From Lasioglossum baleicum (taxonomy: Eukaryota; Arthropoda; Insecta; Hymenoptera; Halictidae): 64,000 nt of DNA. The stretch is taken from contig NC_134930.1 of assembly GCF_051020765.1 (NCBI RefSeq), positions 7,192,001-7,256,000 on the forward strand, read 5' to 3'. Numbering within the stretch: position 1 is the first letter of the stretch; each line of letters opens with the position of its first letter. The notes beneath the pieces were generated by a model. It was not told where the DNA came from, searched no databases, and was given only the letters and a program-made list of their open reading frames with translations. The position numbers and the translations under genes were made by a program. Positions 37,074-50,031 of the stretch are shown in pieces.

Positions 37074-37687
37074 GTGTATACCAGTTCCGGACGACACCGG
37101 TGAGTCCCATCTCGGCCTCATGGCTAAGAAGGTAGTGTATACCTGTTCGCGGACAACACCGATCTGTCCCATCTCGGCCTCATGGCTAAAAAGGTAGTGT
37201 ATACCAGTTCCGGACGACACCGGTGAGTCCCATCTCGGCCTCATGGCTAAGAAGGTAGTGTATACCTGTTCGCGGACGACATCGATCAGTCCCATCTCGG
37301 CCTCATGGCTAAGAAGGTAGTGTATACCTGTTCGCGGACGACACCGATCAGTCCCATCTCGGCCTCATGGCTAAGAAGGTAGTGTATACCAGTTCGCGGA
37401 CGACACCGATCAGTCCCATCTCGGCCTCATGGCTAAGAAGGTAGTGTATACCAGTTCGGGGACGACACAGGTGAGTCCCATCTCGGCCTCATGGCTAAGA
37501 AGGTAGTGTATACCTGTTCGCGGACAACATCGATCAGTCCCATCTCGGCCTCATGGCTAAGAAGGTAGTGTATACCTGTTCGCGGACGACACCGATCAGT
37601 CCCATCTCGGCCTCATGGCTAAGAAGGTAGTGTATACCAGTTCCGGACGACACCGGTAAGTCCCTTCTCGGCCTCATGGCTAAGAAG
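37074..37687 (+). repeat. Joint between the two 12.3-kb blocks
   Basis: These roughly 610 bp are ordinary monomers not covered by the 12,958-bp match. Their order (F, CTAAAAAGG B, A', A, TTCGCGG hybrid, GACACAGGTGAG) resembles 22.85-23.25 kb and 25.5-25.9 kb. A GGACAACATCGATCA copy near 37,522 combines an F feature with an A' feature and I saw it nowhere else. It marks a recombined joint. Confidence 0.7.
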
Positions 37688-40600
37688 GTAGTGTATACCA
37701 GTTCCGGACGACACCGGTGAGTCCCATCTCGGCCTCATGGCTAAGAAGGTAGTGTATACCTGTTCGCGGACGACATCGATCAGTCCCATCTCGGCCTCAT
37801 GGCTAAGAAGGTAGTGTATACCTGTTCGCGGACGACACCGATCAGTCCCATCTCGGCCTCATGGCTAAGAAGGTAGTGTATACCAGTTCCGGACGACACC
37901 GGTGAGTCCCTTCTCGGCCTTATGGCTAAGAAGGTAGTGTATACCAGTTCCGGACGACACCGGTGAGTCCCTTCTCGGCCTCATGGCTAAGTAGGTAGTG
38001 TATACCAGTTCCGGGACGAAACCGGTGAGTCCCATCTCGGCCTCATGGCTAAGAAGGTAGTGTATACCTGTTCGCGGACGACACCGATCAGTCCCATCTC
38101 GGCCTCATGGCTAAGAAGGTAGTGTATACCTGTACGCGGACGACACCGATCAGTCCCATCTCGGCCACATGGCTAAGAAGGTAGTGTATACCAGTTCGCG
38201 GACGACACCGATCAGTCCCATCTCGGCCTCATGGCTAAGAAGGTAGTGTATACCAGTTCCGGACGCTACCGGTGAGTCCCTTCTCGGCCTCATGGCTAAG
38301 AAGGTAGTGTATACCAGTTCGGGGACGAAACCGGTGAGTCCCATCTCGGCCTGATGGCTAAGAAGTTAGTGTATACCTGTTCGCGGACGACACCGATCAG
38401 TCCCATCTCGGCCTCATGGCTAAGAAGGTAGTGTATACCAGTTCCGGACGACACCGGTGAGTCCCATCTCGGCCTCATGGCTAAGAAGGTAGTGTATACC
38501 TGTTCGCGGACAACACCGATCTGTCCCATCTCGGCCTCATGGCTAAAAAGGTAGTGTATACCAGTTCCGGACGACACCGGTGAGTCCCATCTCGGCCTCA
38601 TGGCTAAGAAGGTAGTGTATACCTGTTCGCGGACGACATCGATCAGTCCCATCTCGGCCTCATGGCTAAGAAGGTAGTGTATACCTGTTCGCGGACGACA
38701 CCGATCAGTCCCATCTCGGCCTCATGGCTAAGAAGGTAGTGTATACCAGTTCGCGGACGACACCGATCAGTCCCATCTCGGCCTCATGGCTAAGAAGGTA
38801 GTGTATACCAGTTCGGGGACGACACAGGTGAGTCCCATCTCGGCCTCATGGCTAAGAAGGTAGTGTATACCTGTACGCGGACGACACCGATCAGTCCCAT
38901 CTCGGCCACATGGCTAAGAAGGTAGTGTATACCTGTTCGCGGACGACACCGATCAGTCCCATCTCGGCCTCATGGCTAAGAAGGTAGTGTATACCAGTTC
39001 GTGGACGAAACCGGTGAGTCCCACCTCGGCCTCATGGCTAAGAAGGTAGTGTATACCTGTTCGCGGACAACACCGATCTGTCCCATCTCGGCCTCATGGC
39101 TAAAAAGGTAGTGTATACCAGTTCCGGACGACACCGGTGAGTCCCATCTCGGCCTCATGGCTAAGAAGGTAGTGTATACCTGTACGCGGACGACACCGAT
39201 CAGTCCCATCTCGGCCACATGGCTAAGAAGGTAGTGTATACCTGTTCGCGGACGACACCGATCAGTCCCATCTCGGCCTCATGGCTAAGAAGGTAGTGTA
39301 TACCTGTACGCGGACGACACCGATCAGTCCCATCTCGGCCACATGGCTAAGAAGGTAGTGTATACCAGTTCGTGGACGAAACCGGTGAGTCCCATCTCGG
39401 CCTCATGGCTAAGAAGGTAGTGTATACCTGTTCGCGGACGACACCGATCGGTCCCATCTCGGCCTCATGGCTAAGAAGGTAGTGTATACCTGTACGCGGA
39501 CGACACCGATCAGTCCCATCTCGGCCACATGGCTAAGAAGGTAGCGTATACCTGTTCGCGACGACACCGATCAGTCCCATCTCGGCCTCATGGCTAAGAA
39601 GGTAGTGTATACCAGTTCCGGACGACACCGGTGAGTCCCTTCTCGGCCTCATGGCTAAGTAGGTAGTGTATACCAGTTCGGGGACGAAACCGGTGAGTCC
39701 CATCTCGGCCTCATGGCTAAGAAGGTAGTGTATACCTGTTCGCGGACGACATCGATCAGTCCCATCTCGGCCTCATGGCTAAGAAGGTAGTGTATACCTG
39801 TACGCGGACGACACCGATCAGTCCCATCTCGGCCACATGGCTAAGAAGGTAGTGTATACCTGTTCGCGACGACACCGATCAGTCCCATCTCGGCCTCATG
39901 GCTAAGAAGGTAGTGTATACCAGTTCCGGACGACACCGGTGAGTCCCTTCTCGGCCTCATGGCTAAGAAGGTAGTGTATACCAGTTCCGGACGACACCGG
40001 TGAGTCCCTTCTCGGCCTCATGCCTAAGTAGGTAGTGTATACCAGTTTGGAGACGAAACCGGTGAGTCCCAACTCGGCCTCATGGCTAAGAAGGTAGTGT
40101 ATACCTGTTCGCGGACGACATCGATCAGTCCCATCTCGGCGTCATGGCTAAGAAGGTAGTGTATACCAGTTCGCGGACGACACCGATCAGTCCCATCTTG
40201 GCCTCATGGCTAAGAAGGTGGTGTATTCCAGTTCGGGGACGAAACCGGTGAGTCCCATCTCGGCCTCATGGCTAAGAAGTTAGTGTATACCTGTTCGCGG
40301 ACGACACCGATCAGTTCCATCTCGGCCTCATGGCTAATAAGGTAGTTTATACCAGTTCGTGGACGAAACCGGTGAGTCCCACCTCGGCCTAATGGCTAAG
40401 AAGGTAGTGTATACCTGTTCGCGGACAACACCGATCTGTCCCATCTCGGCCTCATGGCTAAGAAGGTAGTGTATACCAGTTCCCGACGACACCGGTGAGT
40501 CCCATCTCGGCCTCATGGCTAAGAAGGTAGTGTATACCTGTTCGCGGACGACATCGATCAGTCCCATCTCGGCCTCATGGCTAAGAAGGTAGTGTATACC

Positions 40601-43600
40601 TGTTCGCGGACGACACCGATCAGTCCCATCTCGGCCTCATGGCTAAGAAGGTAGTGTATACCTGTACGCGGACGACACCGACCAGTCCCATCTCGGCCAC
40701 ATGGCTAAGAAGGTAGTGTATACCTGTTCGCGGACGACACCGATCAGTCCCATCTCGGCCTCATGGCTAAGAAGGTAGTGTATACCAGTTCCGGACGACA
40801 CCAGTGAGTCCCTTCTCGGCCTCATGGCTACGAAGGTAGTGTATACCAGTTCCGGACGACACCGGTGAGTCCCTTCTCGGCCTCATGGCTAAGTAGGTAG
40901 TGTATACCAGTTCGGGGACGAAACCGGTGAGTCCCATCTCGGCCTCATGGCTAAGAAGTTAGTGTATACCTGTTCGCGGACGACACCGATCAGTCCCATC
41001 TCGGCCTCACGGCTAATAAGGTAGTGTATACCAGTTCGTGGACGAAACCGGTGAGTCCCACCTCGGCCTCATGGCTAAGAAGGTAGTGTATACCTGTTCG
41101 CGGACAACACCGATCTGTCCCATCTCGGCCTCATGGCTAAAAAGGTAGTGTATACCAGTTCCGGACGACACCGGTGAGTCCCATCTCGGCCTCATGGCTA
41201 AGAAGGTAGTGTATACCTGTTCGCGGACGACATCGATCAGTCCCATCTCGGCCTCATGGCTAAGAAGGTAGTGTATACCTGTTCGCGGACGACACCGATC
41301 AGTCCCATCTCGGCCTCATGGCTAAGAAGGTAGTGTATACCAGATCCGGACGACACCGGTGAGTCCCTTCTCGGCCTTATGGCTAAGAAGGTAGTGTATA
41401 CCAGTTCCGGACGACACCGGTGAGTCCCTTCTCGGCCTCATGGCTAAGTAGGTAGTGTATACCAGTTCGGGGACGAAACCGGTGAGTCCCATCTCGGCCT
41501 CATGGCTAAGAAGGTAGTGTATACCTGTTCGCGGACGACACCGATCAGTCCCATCTCGGCCTCATGGCTAAGAAGGTAGTGTATACCAGTTCGCGGACGA
41601 CACCGATCAGTCCCATCTCGGCCTCATGGCTAAGAAGGTAGTGTATACCAGTTCGGGGACGACACAGGTGAGTCCCATCTCGGCCTCATGGCTAAGAAGG
41701 TAGTGTATACCTGTTCGCGGACGACACCGATCAGTCCCATCTCGGCCTCATGGCTAAGAAGGTAGTGTATACCTGTACGCGGACGACACCGACCAGTCCC
41801 ATCTCGGCCACATGGCTAAGAAGGTAGTGTATACCTGTTCGCGGACGACACCGATCAGTCCCATCTCGGCCTCATGGCTAAGAAGGTAGTGTATACCAGT
41901 TCCGGACGACACCAGTGAGTCCCTTCTCGGCCTCATGGCTACGAAGGTAGTGTATACCAGTTCCGGACGACACCGGTGAGTCCCTTCTCGGCCTCATGGC
42001 TAAGTAGGTAGTGTATACCAGTTCGGGGACGAAACCGGTGAGTCCCATCTCGGCCTCATGGCTAAGAAGTTAGTGTATACCTGTTCGCGGACGACACCGA
42101 TCAGTCCCATCTCGGCCTCACGGCTAATAAGGTAGTGTATACCAGTTCGTGGACGAAACCGGTGAGTCCCACCTCGGCCTCATGGCTAAGAAGGTAGTGT
42201 ATACCTGTTCGCGGACAACACCGATCTGTCCCATCTCGGCCTCATGGCTAAAAAGGTAGTGTATACCAGTTCCGGACGACACCGGTGAGTCCCATCTCGG
42301 CCTCATGGCTAAGAAGGTAGTGTATACCTGTTCGCGGACGACATCGATCAGTCCCATCTCGGCCTCATGGCTAAGAAGGTAGTGTATACCTGTTCGCGGA
42401 CGACACCGATCAGTCCCATCTCGGCCTCATGGCTAAGAAGGTAGTGTATACCAGATCCGGACGACACCGGTGAGTCCCTTCTCGGCCTTATGGCTAAGAA
42501 GGTAGTGTATACCAGTTCCGGACGACACCGGTGAGTCCCTTCTCGGCCTCATGGCTAAGTAGGTAGTGTATACCAGTTCGGGGACGAAACCGGTGAGTCC
42601 CATCTCGGCCTCATGGCTAAGAAGGTAGTGTATACCTGTTCGCGGACGACACCGATCAGTCCCATCTCGGCCTCATGGCTAAGAAGGTAGTGTATACCAG
42701 TTCGCGGACGACACCGATCAGTCCCATCTCGGCCTCATGGCTAAGAAGGTAGTGTATACCAGTTCGGGGACGACACAGGTGAGTCCCATCTCGGCCTCAT
42801 GGCTAAGAAGGTAGTGTATACCTGTTCGCGGACGACACCGATCAGTCCCATCTCGGCCTCATGGCTAAGAAGGTAGTGTATACCTGTACGCGGACGACAC
42901 CGATCAGTCCCATCTCGGCCACATGGCTAAGAAGGTAGTGTATACCTGTTCGCGGACGACACCGATCGGTCCCATCTCGGCCCCATGGCTAATAAGGTAG
43001 TGTATACCAGTTCGGGGACGAAACCGGTGAGTCCCATCTCGGCCTCATGGCTAAGAAGTTAGTGTATACCTGTTCGCGGACAACACCGATCTGTCCCATC
43101 TCGGCCTCATGGCTAAAAAGGTAGTGTATACCAGTTCCGGACGACACCGGTGAGTCCCACCTCGGCCTCATGGCTAAGAAGGTAGTGTATACCTGTTCGC
43201 GGACAACACCGATCTGTCCCATCTCGGCCTCATGGCTAAGAAGGTAGTGTATACCAGTTCCCGACAACACCGGTGAGTCCCATCTCGGCCTCATGGCTAA
43301 GAAGGTAGTGTATACCTGTTCGCGGACGACATCGATCAGTCCCATCTCGGCCTCATGGCTAAGAAGGTAGTGTATACCTGTTCGCGGACGACACCGATCA
43401 GTCCCATCTCGGCCTCATGGCTAAGAAGGTAGTGTATACCAGTTCCGGACGACACCGGTAAGTCCCTTCCCGGCCTCATGGCTAAGAAGGTAGTGTATAC
43501 CAGTTCCGGACGACACCGGTGAGTCCCATCTCGGCCTCATGGCTAAGAAGTTAGTGTATACCTGTTCGCGGACGACACCGATCAGTCCCATCTCGGCCTC

Positions 43601-46600
43601 ATGGCTAATAAGGTAGTGTATACCAGTTCGTGGACGAAACCGGTGAGTCCCACCTCGGCCTCATGGCTAAGAAGGTAGTGTATACCTGTTCGCGGACAAC
43701 ACCGATCTGTCCCATCTCGGCCTCATGGCTAAAAAGGTAGTGTATACCAGTTCCGGACGACACCGGTGAGTCCCATCTCGGCCTCATGGCTAAGAAGGTA
43801 GTGTATACCTGTTCGCGGACGACATCGATCAGTCCCATCTCGGCCTCATGGCTAAGAAGGTAGTGTATACCTGTTCGCGGACGACACCGATCAGTCCCAT
43901 CTCGGCCTCATGGCTAAGAAGGTAGTGTATACCAGTTCCGGACGACACCGGTGAGTCCCTTCTCGGCCTTATGGCTAAGAAGGTAGTGTATACCAGTTCC
44001 GGACGACACCGGTGAGTCCCTTCTCGGCCTCATGGCTAAGTAGGTAGTGTATACCAGTTCCGGGACGAAACCGGTGAGTCCCATCTCGGCCTCATGGCTA
44101 AGAAGGTAGTGTATACCTGTTCGCGGACGACACCGATCAGTCCCATCTCGGCCTCATGGCTAAGAAGGTAGTGTATACCTGTACGCGGACGACACCGATC
44201 AGTCCCATCTCGGCCACATGGCTAAGAAGGTAGTGTATACCAGTTCGCGGACGACACCGATCAGTCCCATCTCGGCCTCATGGCTAAGAAGGTAGTGTAT
44301 ACCAGTTCCGGACGCTACCGGTGAGTCCCTTCTCGGCCTCATGGCTAAGAAGGTAGTGTATACCAGTTCGGGGACGAAACCGGTGAGTCCCATCTCGGCC
44401 TGATGGCTAAGAAGTTAGTGTATACCTGTTCGCGGACGACACCGATCAGTCCCATCTCGGCCTCATGGCTAAGAAGGTAGTGTATACCAGTTCCGGACGA
44501 CACCGGTGAGTCCCATCTCGGCCTCATGGCTAAGAAGGTAGTGTATACCTGTTCGCGGACAACACCGATCTGTCCCATCTCGGCCTCATGGCTAAAAAGG
44601 TAGTGTATACCAGTTCCGGACGACACCGGTGAGTCCCATCTCGGCCTCATGGCTAAGAAGGTAGTGTATACCTGTTCGCGGACGACATCGATCAGTCCCA
44701 TCTCGGCCTCATGGCTAAGAAGGTAGTGTATACCTGTTCGCGGACGACACCGATCAGTCCCATCTCGGCCTCATGGCTAAGAAGTTAGTGTATACCTGTT
44801 CGCGGACGACACCGATCAGTCCCATCTCGGCCTCATGGCTAAGAAGGTAGTGTATACCAGTTCCGGACGACACCGGTGAGTCCCATCTCGGCCTCATGGC
44901 TAAGAAGGTAGTGTATACCTGTTCGCGGACGACACCGATCAGTCCCTTCCCGGCCTCATGGCTAAGAAGGTAGTGTATACCAGTTCGTGGACGAAACCGG
45001 TGAGTCCCACCTCGGCCTCATGGCTAAGAAGGTAGTGTATACCTGTTCGCGGACAACACCGATCTGTCCCATCTCGGCCTCATGGCTAAAAAGGTAGTGT
45101 ATACCAGTTCCGGACGACACCGGTGAGTCCCATCTCGGCCTCATGGCTAAGAAGGTAGTGTATACCTGTTCGCGGACGACATCGATCAGTCCCATCTCGG
45201 CCTCATGGCTAAGAAGGTAGTGTATACCTGTTCGCGGACGACACCGATCAGTCCCATCTCGGCCTCATGGCTAAGAAGGTAGTGTATACCTGTTCGCGGA
45301 CGACACCGATCAGTCGCATCTCGGCCTCATGGCTAAGAAGGTAGTGTATACCTGTACGCGGACGACATCGATCAGTCCCATCTCAGCCTCATGGCGAAGA
45401 AGGTAGTGTATACCAGTTCGCGGACGACACCGATCAGTCCCATCTTGGCCTCATGGCTAAGAAGGTGGTGTATACCAGTTCGGGGACGAAACCGGTGAGT
45501 CCCATCCCGGCCTCATGGCTAAGAAGGTAGTGTATACCTGTTCGCGGACGACACCGATCAGTCCCATCTCGGCCTCATGGCTAAGAAGGTAGTGTATACC
45601 AGTTCCGGACGACACCGGTAAGTCGCTTCTCGGCCTCATGGCTAAGAAGGTAGTGTATACCAGTTCGGGGACGAAACCGGTGAGTCCCATCTCGGCCTCA
45701 TGGCTAAGAAGTTAGTGTATACCTGTTCGCGGACGACACCGATCAGTCCCATCTCGGCCTCATGGCTAATAAGGTAGTGTATACCAGTTCGAGGACGAAA
45801 GAGGTGAGTCCCACCTCGGCCTCATGGCTAAGAAGGTAGTGTATACCTGTTCGCGGACAACACCGATCTGTCCCATCTCGGCCTCATGGCTAAAAAGGTA
45901 GTGTATACCAGTTCCGGACGACACCGGTGAGTCCCATCTCGGCCTCATGGCTAAGAAGGTAGTGTATACCAGTTCCGGACGACACCGGTAAGTCCCTCCT
46001 CGGCCTCATGGCTAAGAAGGTAGTGTATACCAGTTCGGGGACGAAACCGGTGAGTCCCACCTCGGCCTCATGGCTAAGAAGGTAGTGTATACCTGTTCGC
46101 GGACGACACCGATCAGTCCCATCTCGGCCTCATGGCTAAGAAGGTAGTGTATACCTGTACGCGGACGACACCGATCAGTCCCATCTCGGCCACATGGCTA
46201 AGAAGGTAGTGTATACCTGTTCGCGGACGACACTGATCAGTCCCATCTCGGCCTCATGGCTAAGAAGGTAGTGTATACCAGTTCCGGACGACACCGGTGA
46301 GTCCCTTCTCGGCCTCATGGCTAAGAAGTTAGTGTATACCTGTTCGCGGACGACACCGATCAGTCCCATCTCGGCCTCATGGCTAAGAAGGTAGTGTATA
46401 CCAGTTCCGGACGACACCGGTGAGTCCCTTCTCGGCCTCATGGCTAAGTAGGTAGTGTATACCAGTTCCGGGACGAAACCGGTGAGTCCCATCTCGGCCT
46501 CATGGCTAAGAAGGTAGTGTATACCTGTTCGCGGACGACACCGATCAGTCCCATCTCGGCCTCATGGCTAAGAAGGTAGTGTATACCTGTACGCGGACGA

Positions 46601-49600
46601 CACCGATCAGTCCCATCTCGGCCACATGGCTAAGAAGGTAGTGTATACCAGTTCCGGACGCTACCGGTGAGTCCCTTCTCGGCCTCATGGCTAAGAAGGT
46701 AGTGTATACCAGTTCGGGGACGAAACCGGTGGGTCCCATCTCGGCCTCATGGCTAAGAAGGTAGTGTATACCAGTTCCGGACGACACCGGTAAGTCGCTT
46801 CTCGGCCTCATGGCTAAGAAGGTAGTGTATACCAGTTCGGGGACGAAACCGGTGAGTCCCATCTCGGCCTCATGGCTAAGAAGTTAGTGTATACCTGTTC
46901 GCGGACGACACCGATCAGTCCCATCTCGGCCTCATGGCTAATAAGGTAGTGTATACCAGTTCGAGGACGAAAGAGGTGAGTCCCACCTCGGCCTCATGGC
47001 TAAGAAGGTAGTGTATACCTGTTCGCGGACAACACCGATCTGTCCCATCTCGGCCTCATGGCTAAAAAGGTAGTGTATACCAGTTCCGGACGACACCGGT
47101 GAGTCCCATCTCGGCCTCATGGCTAAGAAGGTAGTGTATACCAGTTCCGGACGACACCGGTAAGTCCCTCCTCGGCCTCATGGCTAAGAAGGTAGTGTAT
47201 ACCAGTTCGGGGACGAAACCGGTGAGTCCCACCTCGGCCTCATGGCTAAGAAGGTAGTGTATACCTGTTCGCGGACGACACCGATCAGTCCCATCTCGGC
47301 CTCATGGCTAAGAAGGTAGTGTATACCTGTACGCGGACGACACCGATCAGTCCCATCTCGGCCACATGGCTAAGAAGGTAGTGTATACCTGTTCGCGGAC
47401 GACACTGATCAGTCCCATCTCGGCCTCATGGCTAAGAAGGTAGTGTATACCAGTTCCGGACGACACCGGTGAGTCCCTTCTCGGCCTCATGGCTAAGAAG
47501 TTAGTGTATACCTGTTCGCGGACGACACCGATCAGTCCCATCTCGGCCTCATGGCTAAGAAGGTAGTGTATACCAGTTCCGGACGACACCGGTGAGTCCC
47601 ATCTCGGCCTCATGGCTAAGAAGGTAGTGTATACCAGTTCCGGACGACACCGGTAAGTCCCTTCTCGGCCTCATGGCTAAGAAGGTAGTGTATACCAGTT
47701 CCGGACGACATCGGTGAGTCCCTTCTCGGCCTCATGGCTAAGTAGGTAGTGTATACCAGTTCGCGGACGACACCGATCAGTCCCTTCTCGGCCTTATGGC
47801 TAAGAAGGTAGTGTATACCAGTTCGCGGACGACACCGATCAGTCCCATCTTGGCCTCATGGCTAAGAAGGTAGTGTATACCTGTTCGCGGACGACACCGA
47901 TCAGTCCCATCTCGGCCTCATGGCTAAGAAGGTAGTGTATACCAGTTCCAAACGACACCGGTGAGTCCCATCTCGGCCTCATGACTAAGAAGGTAGTGTA
48001 TACCAGTTCGGGGACGAAACCGGTGAGTCCCATCTCGGCCTCATGGCTAAGAAGGTAGTGTATACCTGTTCGCGGACGACACCGATCAGTCCCATCTCGG
48101 CCTCATGGCTAAGAAGGTAGTGTATACCAGTTCCGGACGACACCGGTGAGTCCCATCTCGACCTCATGGCTAAGAAGGTAGTGTATACCAGTTCCGGACG
48201 ACACCGGTGAGTCCCTTCTCGGCCTCATGGCTAAGTAGGTAGTGTATACCAGTTCGCGGACGACACCGATCAGTCCCATCTCGGCCTCATGGCTAAGAAG
48301 GTAGTGTGTACCTGTTCGCGGACGACACCGATCAGTCCCATCTCGGCCTCATGGCTAAGATGGTAGTGTATACCAGTTCCGGACGACACCGGTAAGTCCC
48401 TTCTCGGCCTCATGGCTAAGAAGGTAGTGTATACCAGTTCCGGACGACACCGGTGAGTCCCTTCTCGGCCTCATGGCTAAGTAGGTAGTGTATACCAGTT
48501 CGCGGACGACACCGATCAGTCCCATCTCGGCCTCATGGCTAAGAAAGTAGTGTGTACCTGTTCGCGGACGACACCGATCAGTCCCATCTCGGCCTCATGG
48601 CTAAGAAGGTTGTGTATACCAGTTCGAGGACGAAACCGGTGAGTCCCATCCCGGCCTCATGGCTAAGAAGGTAGTGTATACCTGTTCGCGGACGACACCG
48701 ATCAGTCCCATCTCGGCCTCATGGCTAAGAAGGTAGTGTATACCAGTTCCGGACGACACCGGTGAGTCCCATCTCGGCCTCATGGCTAAGAAGGTAGTGT
48801 ATACCTGTTGGCGGACGACACCGATCAGTCCCATCTCGGCCTCATGGCTAAGAAGGTAGTGTATACCAGTTCCGGACGACACCGGTAAGTCCCTTCTCGG
48901 CCTCATGGCTAAGAAGGTAGTGTATACCAGTTCGAGGACGAAACCGGTGAGTCCCATCTCGGCCTCATGGCTAAGAAGGTAGTGTATACCTGTTCGCGGA
49001 CGACACCGATCAGTCGCATCTCGGCCTCATGGCTAAGAAGGTAGTGTATACCTGTACGCGGACGACACCGATCAGTCCCATCTCGGCCACATGGCTAAGA
49101 AGGTAGTGTATACCTGCTCGCGGACGACACCGATCAGTCCCATCTCGGCCTCATGGCTAAGAAGGTAGTGTATACCAGTTCCGGACGACACCGGTGAGTC
49201 CCATCTTGGCCTCATGGCTAAGAAGGTGGTGTATACCAGTTCGGGGACGAAACCGGTGAGTCCCATCCCGGCCTCATGGCTAAGAAGGTAGTGTATAGCT
49301 GTTCGCGGACGACACCGATCAGTCCCATCTCGGCCTCATGGCTAAGAAGGTAGTGTATACCAGTTCCGGACGACACCGGTAAGTCCCTTCTCGGCCTCAT
49401 GGCTAAGAAGGTAGTGTATACCAGTTCGGGGACGAAACCGGTGAGTCCCATCTCGGCCTCATGGCTAAGAAGTTAGTGTATACCTGTTCGCGGACGACAC
49501 CGATCAGTCCCATCTCGGCCTCATGGCTAATAAGGTAGTGTATACCAGTTCGTGGACGAAACCGGTGAGTCCCACCTCGGCCTCATGGCTAAGAAGGTAG

Positions 49601-50031
49601 TGTATACTAGTTCCGGACGACACCGGTAAGTCCCTCCTCGGCCTCATGGCTAAGAAGGTAGTGTATACCAGTTCGGGGACGAAACCGGTGAGTCCCACCT
49701 CGGCCTCATGGCTAAGAAGGTAGTGTATACCTGTTCGCGGACGACACCGATCAGTCCCATCTCGGCCTCATGGCTAAGATGGTAGTGTATACCTGTACGC
49801 GGACGACACCGATCAGTCCCATCTCGGCCACATGGCTAAGAAGGTAGTGTATACCTGTTCGCGGACGACACTGATCAGTCCCATCTCGGCCTCATGGCTA
49901 AGAAGGTAGTGTATACCAGTTCCGGACGACACCGGTGAGTCCCTTCTCGGCCTCATGGCTAAGAAGTTAGTGTATACCTGTTCGCGGACGACACCGATCA
50001 GTCCCATCTCGGCCTCATGGCTAATAAGGTA
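37688..50031 (+). repeat. 12.3-kb block, copy 2 of 2
   Basis: It matches 24,730-37,073 at spacing 12,958 throughout. It contains block copy 3 of the 5.96-kb series (38,826-44,787) and the second instance of the 1,172-bp duplication. After 50,031 the series changes to the D-rich joint that leads into the local duplications of the last 14 kb. Confidence 0.85.
38826..44787 (+). repeat. 5.96-kb block, copy 3 of 3
   Basis: This is the third instance of the block seen at 17,166 and 25,868. It carries the last CATGCCTAAGTAGG/TTTGGAG marker of the window at 40,019 and the last GTAGCGTATACC marker near 39,545. It lies wholly inside the second 12.3-kb block, so it was copied with it. Confidence 0.82.

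Noticed and set aside
36855..37295. Protein-coding gene on the minus strand (up to 146 codons, many similar frames elsewhere)
   Set aside because: Frames exist only where 62- and 61-bp copies alternate, start and stop at subtype changes, read the same DNA in two frames, and have no domain, leader or neighbouring unique sequence. They are by-products of the repeat.
24730..50031. Dismissing the 12,958-bp duplication as certain assembly error
   Set aside because: At least two allele differences between copies and a distinct joint at 37.1-37.7 kb argue for two real copies, though only reads can settle it. It is therefore reported as a finding with that caution.
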